64,000 nt of DNA from NCBI RefSeq assembly GCF_030272615.1, contig NC_081411.1, positions 41,779,140-41,843,139 of the forward strand, written 5' to 3'. Of the stretch, positions 55,867 to 64,000 are shown piece by piece. The first letter of the stretch is position 1, and every line of letters begins with the position of its first letter. Below the pieces are notes generated by a model, which made no database searches, was not told the origin of the DNA, and saw nothing but the letters and a program-made list of their open reading frames with translations. Source of the stretch: Cryptomeria japonica. Taxonomy: Eukaryota > Streptophyta > Pinopsida > Cupressales > Cupressaceae. The position numbers and the translations under genes were made by a program.

Positions 55867-56675
55867 TGTTAGGATTCCCATAGATACTGAGAGGGGGGGT
55901 GAATTAGTATCTAACTGTTAATTAGAATTTCTTAACTTAAAACATGTAGAGCAAATTAAAATTGTGTACCGGCAAGTAGAAAATAATGCAATAAACAAAG
56001 ATAGAAACAACCACATGAAAAACACACCATAACACAATATTTTAACGAGGAAACCCGGTGTGGAAAAAACCTTGGTGGGATTTGTGACCCGCAATATTCA
56101 CTTACTAGCCAATAAGAGAATATTACTACTACAAGAGGGGCCTACACATGCAGGAAGGCCAAGTGCCTAGAGCTCACTACTCAAAATGGAAGTCTCGCTG
56201 ACTTACAAAAATGGATTTTATAAATCCAGTGTCTTGTACTGCTTCAAAATAGCATCTATAATGCCAGATCCAGTACCGGTTTATATCTCTGCTTCTAACA
56301 TAAACCCTTAACCTATAATTCGCATAATAGGTTTGCCTTATTTCACCTAATTATATTCATCCATAATAATCCTTATATCCCTTAGAATATTCTATAATGA
56401 TCTCTCTTATATAGGAGTCATTTTACATCATGTCAAGTTAGCTTACAATGTTTTTACAATAATAAACAAAATACATTATAACAAAAATCTTGTCGACCTC
56501 TGTGTCGGTATGCTTCCTTTCACTACCGATGCCGGTAATCTGAGTGCCGGTGTAGAATCTGATCTTGGTAGTGCCAGTGGATTGCCTTGTCAGTGTCATA
56601 GGATTGTAAGTTTGCCATCAATGACAAAACCTTCAATCACCTACAATGTCTCATTGGAGTGTGCATTTGCCAACA
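55867..56675 (-). repeat. 5' LTR of copy 2
   Basis: The plus strand runs TGTTAGGATTCCCATAGA...GCATTTGCCAACA, 809 bp. Directly left of it, on the minus strand, is TGGTATTAGAGCC, the initiator tRNA-Met primer site with one change. Confidence 0.92.
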
Positions 56676-56680
56676 AACAC

Positions 56681-57800
56681 TAGATCAATCAAAAGGAAAA
56701 ATAAAGGACGTATCTAACGATGAAAACCTCTTTGAGGTGCCAAAAGATGGAAAGTTTGGTATCCTCCCTGCATACTTTTAGGAGAGATCTTCTATTCTAA
56801 TGGAACCAACATAAGAAATAAACATTGGCACATCAAAGGATCCCAAGATACTTCATTATGTTGCCTCATTATCAGATGAAGAGACGAAAGAAAACATAGA
56901 ATTCTTCAGACAAAGATAGATAAATTTTGCTTGGTCCTATGTAGACATGCCAGGACTTAATCCAGATCTTATCATGCATCATCTCAATGTGGTTCTAAGA
57001 GCAAAACTAGTTAAATAAAAGCTAAGTAAGATGCATCCACAAATTGTGCTCCTTGTAAAAGCTAAGCTAAAGAAACTATTAGATGTGGGTTTCATAAGAC
57101 CTGTTGCTTATCTAGAATGGGTTTCAAGCATTGTGCCAGTGTCAAAGCCAGATAAAAGCATAAGAGTCTGTACCGATTTAAGAGATTTGAACAAGGAATG
57201 TCCCAAGGATGATTTCTCACTACCCAACATTGAAATAATTGTGGACTTATCAACAAGACATGAGATGTTTTCATTAATGGATGGATTCTCAGGATATAAA
57301 CAAATAAGAATCACCCTTGAAGATCAAGAAAAGACAGCATTCACCTGTGCATGGGGTACTTATTGCTAGAATGTTATGCCATTTGGGCTTAAGAATGCAA
57401 GAGCAACTTATCAAAGAGCTATAACAATAATTTTTCATGATATGATGCATACATCTATGGAAGATTATGTAGATGATATACTTGCAAAATCTCATAGAAG
57501 AAAAGAACATTTGAACATCTTGAGCAAGATCTTTGGTAGGCTTGAAAGATACCAATTAGGATTAAACCCAAAGAAATGTGCATTTGGAGTAACTTCTGGA
57601 AAACATCTTGGGTACATTATATTAACTCGTGGAATTGAAGTCGATCCTAAAAAAGTCAAAGCCATCATGGAAATGGAGTCACCTAGGAACATAAGTCAAT
57701 TGTGTTCTTTACAAGGAAGATTGCAATCAATCAGAAGATTTGTCTCTCAAATAGCAAATAGATGTCTTCCATTCACTCATCTTCTACATAAAAATGTTCC
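56681..57800 (+). pseudogene. Tat-like reverse transcriptase
   Basis: After the insertion the polyprotein continues. From 57031: HPQIVLLVKAKLKKLLDVGF, WVSSIVPVSKPD, RVCTDLRDLNKECPKDDF, FSLMDGFSGYKQI (motif A, catalytic D present), a stop at 57367-57369, VMPFGLKNARATYQRA, YVDDILAKS (about 57466-57492, catalytic DD present) and LGYIILTRGIEVDPKK. The catalytic residues are intact but the reading frame is not. Confidence 0.9.
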
Positions 57801-58280
57801 ATTCATATGGGATCAGAAGTGTGAAGAGGCTTTTATGCAAGTAAAAGAATATCTCATGAATCCTCCAGTAATTGTATCACCAATCAAGGGGAAACCATTG
57901 TTACTTTATATCTCAATGACAAATGTATCATTAGGAGCTCTCCTAGCACAACATGATCAAGAAGGAAAAGAAAGAGTAGTGTATTACATCAGTAGAACAA
58001 TTGTTGGCTATGAACTAAATTATACATCAATGGAGAAGACATGCCTAGCAGTTGTATTTGCAACTCAGAAGCTATGACATTATATGCTCACTCATTTTGT
58101 GAATGTGATAGCAAAAATCGATCCATTAAAATATTTGTTGAACAAGTCAACTTTGACAAGAAGACTAGCTAAATGGGTTATGATACTAAGTAAGTTTGAT
58201 ATAGAGTATGTTGATCGAAAAGCTATAAAAGGATAGGTCATTGTTGATCAATTAGCTGAAGCACCTTTACAAGATGACAT
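57801..58280 (+). pseudogene. Tat-like first (native Ty3) RNase H
   Basis: Starts after the RT thumb with FIWDQKCEEAFMQVKEYL, then PLLLYISMTNVSLGALLAQ, VVYYISRTIVGYELNYTSME and LAVVFATQKL to the TGA at 58075-58077. The reading goes on with MLTHFVNVIAKIDPLKYLL. The first catalytic aspartate is absent (YISMTN where active enzymes have a D), as is usual for the degenerate native RNase H of Tat elements. Confidence 0.82.
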
Positions 58281-58720
58281 ACCATTACACATTGAATTTC
58301 CTGATGCAGACATTCTGATAATAAGTACAAATTTTGGGAGTTGTACTTTCATGGTTCTTATACACAATATGGATTAGGTGCAAGTATTTTGCTTATCGTG
58401 TACCTCAAGGACATACAATTCCAAAATCATATAGACTAAGGTTTCCATGCACAAACAACACTGTAGAATATGAAACATTGACTATTGGGCTCAAAATGGC
58501 TATTGAATGGAATATAAAGGAATTACATGTCTATGGTAATTCACAACTTATCATCAACCAAATAAATGATGATTATCTAACTAAGGATGACAAAATCATG
58601 CCCTACAAATAATTGGTAGAAGAATTTAAAGAACACGTTGAAGAAATATCATTCACCTAGATCTCAAGAAATGTGAATAAAGAAGTAGATGAAATGGCTA
58701 CAATAGCATCTCTCTTGTTG
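58281..58720 (+). pseudogene. Tat-like second RNase H (archaeal/plant type)
   Basis: WELYFHGSYTQYGLGASILL in one frame is followed, after a frameshift near 58390, by VPQGHTIPKSYRLRF, NNTVEYETLTIGLKMAIEW and LHVYGNSQLIINQIND. The family has F-D-G-S and Y-G-D-S; here both catalytic aspartates are changed (FHGS and YGNS). The extra RNase H between native RNase H and integrase identifies the Tat branch. Confidence 0.85.
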
Positions 58721-60088
58721 AATTCAGAGAATCAACAACATTATGAATTCCTGGTGGAAGATATCTTAACCCCTACCATTCAATCCCAATATACCTACAT
58801 GATTTTTCATATATCAGGAATTGATCAATCCTTATACGGCCAAACCTATCAGTACTTAAAAGAGAATATCCTTCCTCCTTACCTATCCCACAGTCAGAGA
58901 AGAAATTTCATCCATTAGTCATCCCACTATATTATTATTGTTGATATCCTATATAGGCGAGGTCTAGATGGCACTTTATTGAGATTTATCGAATGAGAGG
59001 AATCTGAGAAAGTTCTTAACAATGTTCACACAGATATTTGTGGCACACACTCAAGTGGATTAGCACTAGCTAAGAAACTTCATCGTATGGGTTACTATTG
59101 GCCTACTATGGAGAGAGATTAACTCACATATTCCAAGAAATGCAAACAATGTCAGATTCATGGGAACCTCATTCATGCACCAACACAAGAATTGTATCTT
59201 ATGGCAATATCATGACCATTTTCTCAATGGGGCCTTGATTTGGTGGGTAAAATAAGTCCTTCATCCTCTAATGGACATAAGTTCATTCTAACTACTACTA
59301 AATGTTTCATTAAATGGGTTGAAGCAGTACCTTTGACAAAAGTGACAAGAAAACAAATATCATCATTCATCTTGAATTATATAATTTGTCGCTATGGAGA
59401 TCCTATGACTATTATCACTAATAATGGATGACCATTTAAGAATTAAGATGTGGAAGAACTATGTGAGCAATTCCATAACCAACATAGGTTTTCTACTCCA
59501 TATTATCCACAAGGAAATGGTCAACCTGAAGCATCAAACAAGACTATCTTGAAAATCTTGAAGAAAACAGTCAATGAAGTTGGGAAAGACTAGCACATTC
59601 AACTAAATCCTACTCTTTGGGCATACCAAACTAGCATCCGCACACCAACGGGGGAAACTCCATATTTCTTAGTCTATGGATCAGAGGCTATATTACCAAT
59701 AGAAGTAGATATTCCTTCTCTACAAGTTTCTTTGAAAGGTCTTATACCAGAAGTAGAACAAAGAGTCTCTAGACTTTAAGAACTTGAGCTAATTCAGGAA
59801 CTTCACCAAAATGCAATAGATCATTTAAAGGTATATCAACAAAGAATGGAAAGAAGTTATAATCACAAAATCAATCCACACAATTTTCAGATTGGAGATA
59901 TAGTTCTAAGGGATAATCCAAGAAATCAACAAGATCGAGAAAAGAAGGGTAAATTTGAACCAAATTGGCTATGTCCTTTTGTCATTGTAGCAATATATGG
60001 CTCAGGAGCATACAAGTTATCTACCCGTAAAGGTGATTGGTTTGATGAAGCTATCAATTCTACCCATCTCAAGATGTTCTATGCTTGA
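58721..60088 (+). pseudogene. Tat-like integrase
   Basis: The zinc-binding H2C2 region reads VHTDICGTHSSG...LHRMGYYWPTM...CKQCQIHG (about 59010-59165). In the catalytic core, WGLDLVGKI keeps the first D, ITNNG has N for the second D, and [12 protein letters not shown] keeps the E. The C-terminal part includes WAYQTSIRTPTGETPYFLVYG, ERSYNHKINPHNFQIGDIVL and a final NSTHLKMFYA before the TGA at 60086-60088. Stops lie near 59119, 59429, 59592 and 59777. No chromodomain is present. Confidence 0.88.
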
Positions 60089-62089
60089 GATATAAAGTCC
60101 TGAAAAAATCAATAAAAAGCATATAAAGTCCTGAAGAAATCAGTGAAAATCAGAAAAGTAGAAAATCCCTAAAAACCATAAAACGATGAAAACAGAGAAA
60201 GAAAAGGAAAATCAAAATCTGGAAAAAATGCAATAAATTTAAATAGTGAAAACTTGGTAAACATGCGCTATCTAAAAAGAGAATCCCTCCATCTATGAGA
60301 TTGTTTTGTGCACCTATCCACTCCATCCTATCGCATCTATTGCTTCCATATATCTTATCTCGTTCATTTCATCTTTTGCATCCATTGCTTTGAACCATTA
60401 GCAAGAAATATGCAGCTTACCAACAATTATCAATCTGACATATTTAGCATAGTCACCCTCGTAGCTTTTCTCATAATCAATCAATCTGCATTATATCTCA
60501 CCATGGTTTGGATTATTCTTTACACATCCACATTAATTTTTTGTTTCCACTAGGGGAAAAATCCTAATTCCTTTTGCTAAGGTAATCTTTTGAATCTTTG
60601 AAAATCCAAAACATTCAGAAAACTTAGAAAAAACAAAAAACACTTAGGGTTTTGAAACAGATAATGGGCAACAAAGCAACGAAGATCAAGGCATCTTATG
60701 GAAACCGAATCATGAAACTCAAAAAATGAAGAACCAACTAGCAAGTAATAATAGATTATAAAAGATCATTCATCAAGATGACTATATCAGTTAATGACCA
60801 TGAGAACATGTGAATGACATACAAAGATTCAGTGTTTGTATCTTGATTTTATTGCTAATCAAGTACTCTACGTGACTCAAGGATGTTCATGACTAGAGAA
60901 GATATGATGAGACATGATTATTTTCTTTGTTTGTTGTTTGTGGTTTATCTCTTATTAAGGTTTGTACTTGTCTAAGGATATGATCAGCAAAAGATCAAGG
61001 AGGACATTTTGAGTCATGCATGAAAGGAGATAATCCTTGTCTGTTCAGCAAGAAATACTCAGGTCGGCTTGATTCATTTTATCAAGTTGCTTGTATTAAC
61101 TTGTTATATCAAAATCCATGTAAGAAATACTCAGGTCAGCTTGAATCTTTATGTCAAGTTGCTTGTATTCTCTTACAACATTTAAAATCTCAATGGTGAA
61201 ATCAAGCACTGTTACAAGACATCATATGAAAAATGGACGTATCATTTTAGTTAGATCATTTTTAGATTAGCTCATTATGTATCTGCATTATAAGCATTCA
61301 TTGTTGGTTGCATTATAAGCATTTCATTTCATTCAGAGATCAATGGTCGTGAATAAAGATTGAGTATACTTGGACTAACAAAACACAATTTGCATTGGAT
61401 CATTGTAGGTGCATTCATCTTTAGAATCATTTAAATTATCATCATCATTTTATTTAGTTTCATTTCAATCATTGCATTAGTTTGCATTCAATTAAGTGTA
61501 TTTAATTAATCATGTAGTATATCATCATTGTTATTTAGGATCATTGTCATTATAGTTACTTTTATCTATTAGGATCATTTAGTTGCATCTTTGCACTGAG
61601 AAGCATTTATCTTTAAGCCTTTATCATTATAAGCATTCATACTCATCATTTGCATTTAAAACAAAAACATTTGCATTTTCACATCATTATATGCATAAAC
61701 CATAAAAACAAAAATCAATCATTCATTTGCATTCCCATATAGATCATTTCATTCACATTATTTAAGTTAGTAATTATTTTCATGTGCATCCATGGTCATC
61801 AAAAACAAAAATCAAAATAATTCATCATTGCATCATATAGATCATTATCATAATGAAAAAGAAAAGAAAAAATTTGCATCCATATAACATGCATATAGAT
61901 CATCATCATCATATAGAATAACATGCATAATAAAAGATTATCCTCATAAAGAGTCCATGTTTACATATAAAACAATAAAAAATCCAAGTATACAATGATA
62001 TCAAATCAAAAATACAAGTGCCTCATCAATATAAATCAAGTCAACATTGTCCTGTGCCACTACTACCTACCTTTCTCTATCTCTGTGGT
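60089..62089 (+). other. Region between Tat pol and the antisense ORF, no genes seen
   Basis: Non-coding, AT-rich. It begins with a short repeated phrase ATATAAAGTCCTGAARAAAT (60090 and 60122). It holds a 72-bp tandem duplication (61051-61194) and a long stretch (about 61430-61990) dominated by ATCATT/GCATT words. I recognised no LTR boundary. Confidence 0.5.
61051..61194. repeat. 72-bp tandem duplication
   Basis: AGAAATACTCAGGTCGGCTT (61051) returns as AGAAATACTCAGGTCAGCTT (61123), each followed by TCAAGTTGCTTGTATT. The two units are adjacent. Confidence 0.82.
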
Positions 62090-63660
62090 TGTGGGTGAGA
62101 AGATCCTCTAGATGCCTATCTCACACAATCACCACTCCTCTGAGAAGGTCCCATAACTACACCACTACTAGAATCCATCCTCACACTGGTATGATAGCTA
62201 CCTTCCCTCTAGCTCTCTACAACTAAATTCTCATATAATTGTCGCCAGTGTGATGTCTCCTTCCTAGCCCAAAATAGTTCTCTAATGGTATCAGCTGAGA
62301 GAGTACCTGATCCAACCTGCAAAATATGATCAATGAGACTCTGAGTGTCTTGTTGTCCCTTGATGGCCCTGCCCCTCTCTAAAATGAGTGTCTGTACCTG
62401 TGCTCTTAGCTAATCTATTTATGCTTTGAGAATATCCATGGTCTCCTACTCTGGCACATCCTCCTGAGGAACATGACCCTCATTACCCTCATCTCCACCT
62501 CCCTATCCACATGTTGGAATCTCACCCTGAGTATCTCTCACAACCCATCGTCTAATAAGTGGAACATGATCCTCTAGACCCTCATCCTCTCCACCATGAG
62601 CTGCAATAACCCTAGGGTATGGCTGAATCTGACCAAAATCAATGCCTCTCCCCCAACCCCCATCTACTTCAGTAATATTACCTCCTCCTGTAGAGGGTAA
62701 CCCTCTTGGTGATCTCATCACTGCCCTGCAAGTATCCCTCATCCCTACCCTACTAGTATCCCTCCTAATCTGTCCTTCCTATCTCCCACCCATAGGAAGT
62801 GGTCTACCAATTCTACCAACCGGTCCAAACGGTCCTCCATAGACTCTCAACTGACCTCCTCTCCATCTGGGTCTCCTACCACCTCCTCCACCATCTCCTC
62901 CCTCATCTCCACCACCTCTGGCCTCCTGAGCATCTCTAAGCTCTCATCTCTATCTCTATCTCCTATTGATGGGATCATCTGAATCATCCTCCTCATCTCC
63001 TGAGCTGGGAGGAGGGTCTGTTGGATCAATAATGTGAGGAAAAGGATGTGCAAGAATGTATTGTGCATATTATGCAGTAACCCCAGGATCTAGAATATGT
63101 AATCTCAAATCATAGGCCACCATGGGCGTAGCCAAAAACTTTGTACATGCTATCTCAAAAGACAAAGAAGGTCCCCAATCTCGCCTATCCCTGTACCATC
63201 AAGCATATATCATAACACCAGTAGGAATGGGCTGAATGATACCAAACTGTCTCAGAATGCGACTAATCAACTGCTGCTCAATAATGTATGGAGTCTGACC
63301 AATTAGATATCTGCTCTGCATAATATATAGTAATGTTTGTGCATCATCTATCCATGGATCACAATCGATATAAGGTCTCCAAATAGCATTATCTAGTGAA
63401 TCCAAAACCCTACGCCAATACTCCATCTTACCCAGCTTATGTTGAGTAAGGATACCTGCATACAAATAGACATATGGTTGTCTCTCACAGCAAACTCTAT
63501 GATGGATAAGTCAAGTAATCGCAATGTGCTCCTAGCACCAGATCTGTAAAAGTGTGCATCCTATGGACAAACTAGCACTCTCATCGAAAACAACCTAATG
63601 AAGATCATGATATAAATGAGCAAGCATACAAACACCCTAGGCATATTGAGTCTGATGTTG
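62090..63660 (-). pseudogene. Plant-mobile-domain (PMD) protein, antisense to the Tat-like element
   Basis: Read on the minus strand from about 63660: GVCMLAHLYHDLH, SIGCTLLQIWC, CERQPYVYLYAGIL, MEYWRRVLDSLDNAIWRPY, then ISRILRQFGIIQPIP and WYRDRRDWGPSLSFEIACTKF. These follow the order and spacing of the plant mobile domain (aminotransferase-like, PF10536): a leucine-rich middle, an 'x-W-x-P-Y' box, and 'R-Q-F-G-x-x-Q-x-I-P'. The C-terminal part is Gly/Asp-rich (GGGDEGGDGGGGGRRPRW, about 62850) and then predicted coiled. Single stops lie near 63197 and 63073. PMDs occur in host silencing factors (MAIN/MAIL1) and as antisense ORFs in transposons; the setting here favours the latter. Confidence 0.65.
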
Positions 63661-64000
63661 CATCATGCTCCGAAGAATCTCACCCCAACCAACAACAAAA
63701 CCTCGAGATCTCCTATCTGGACAGATAAAAAACAATTGATATATCTTTTCAAAATGAAGCAAATCAGGCTATCAAATCAATCTAAACCCATCAATCATGG
63801 TTTTCTATCAATCAATGAGTTCAATCAAACTCTGTTATGCTCTTTTTGTCAGAAATTGCATCGGTTTCTTAGAGATAATCTATCAATCTATCCAATCAAA
63901 TCAAATCAATCAATCGTTTATCCTATCAATCAACATTATCAAATTTCTATCAATCAAGACATCAATCAAATACCTAAAAATACATAATTGTGCATCAAAA
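63661..64000. other. Window end, TCAAT-rich sequence
   Basis: The stretch 63760-63985 is built of AATCAATC/CAAATC words. It gives a plus-strand open frame (63616-63987) that looks like a by-product of the repeat. Whether the PMD ORF starts here or further left on the minus strand cannot be decided. Confidence 0.4.

Larger units (their letters stand above)
50023..56680 (-). mobile_element. Non-autonomous LTR retrotransposon, four-CCHC family, copy 2, TSD AACAC
   Basis: The element 50028-56675 (6648 bp) is flanked by perfect AACAC (50023-50027 and 56676-56680). It is oriented minus: 5' LTR 55867-56675, 3' LTR 50028-50839, primer site TGGTATTAGAGCC (minus, 55852-55864) and polypurine tract at 50841-50860. 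It encodes the same two proteins as copy 1 and no pol. It interrupts the Tat-like polyprotein. Confidence 0.92.
45935..60088 (+). mobile_element. Tat-like Ty3 retrotransposon, decayed, interrupted
   Basis: The order is gag, CCHC-like knuckle, protease, G-patch, linker, reverse transcriptase, RNase H, second RNase H, integrase. That domain order with two RNase H domains is the mark of the Tat branch. It is split by a four-CCHC element at 50028-56675 with an AACAC TSD; the frame before 50022 and after 56680 belongs to the same polyprotein. LTRs were not identified on either side. Numerous stops and lost catalytic residues make it inactive. Confidence 0.85.

Noticed and set aside
63616-63987. 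123-codon plus-strand ORF at the window end
   Set aside because: It is built largely on AATCAATC-type repeats, while a better-supported minus-strand PMD reading adjoins it.

Overview
This is plant nuclear DNA made almost entirely of decayed, nested retrotransposons. I see no convincing single-copy host gene, rRNA, tRNA or CRISPR array. Long LTRs, solo LTRs, non-autonomous elements and heavily mutated coding regions separated by AT-rich DNA suggest a large seed-plant genome, perhaps a gymnosperm such as a conifer. That is an inference from genome style, not from a marker gene.

Layout, left to right. 1-805: 3' part of a Copia-type LTR. About 820-6390: a 5'-truncated LINE (endonuclease, reverse transcriptase, zf-RVT), split by a solo LTR at 3582-5126 (TSD GACAT). 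6391-9834: AT-rich sequence without recognisable genes. 9840-11366: a Ty3-type LTR with a 507-bp internal duplication, then a primer-binding-like site and a leader with a 50-bp minisatellite. 12675-28629: a large non-autonomous LTR element with a tRNA-iMet-type primer site and two decayed ORFs: a coiled-coil protein with four CCHC knuckle positions, and a long unknown protein. Inside it sits a second, younger, minus-strand non-autonomous Ty3-type element at 18210-27338 (TSD GCTAG) carrying only gag/protease plus a proline-rich C-terminal part, whose 3' part is tandemly duplicated.

28630-33205 holds a decayed minus-strand ORF of unknown function with a coiled-coil centre. A second unknown ORF, on the plus strand, is broken into three pieces (33578-33790, 34903-35111, 43266-43794) by a solo LTR (33791-34902, TSD ATCTT) and a Copia element (35112-43260, TSD ATACC). 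The 5' LTR of that Copia element itself holds another solo LTR (35656-36900, TSD GGTTG). 44032-45096: a chimeric remnant joining a Ty3 pol C-terminus to one end of the CCHC-family element.

45935-60088 is a decayed Tat-like Ty3 element: gag, CCHC-like knuckle, protease, G-patch, reverse transcriptase, two RNase H domains and integrase. It is interrupted at 50028-56675 (TSD AACAC) by a second, minus-strand member of the four-CCHC family. Downstream of pol, on the opposite strand (about 62090-63660), is a decayed plant-mobile-domain ORF, matching the antisense extra ORFs known in Tat elements.

The most interesting content is the non-autonomous four-CCHC family, present as two near-complete copies plus a fragment. 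Its second ORF is clearly conserved between copies but matches no family I can name. Also notable are the GC-rich hairpins repeated in the LTRs and leader of the nested Ty3-type family. All coordinates were read by eye; boundaries given with TSDs are the firmest.
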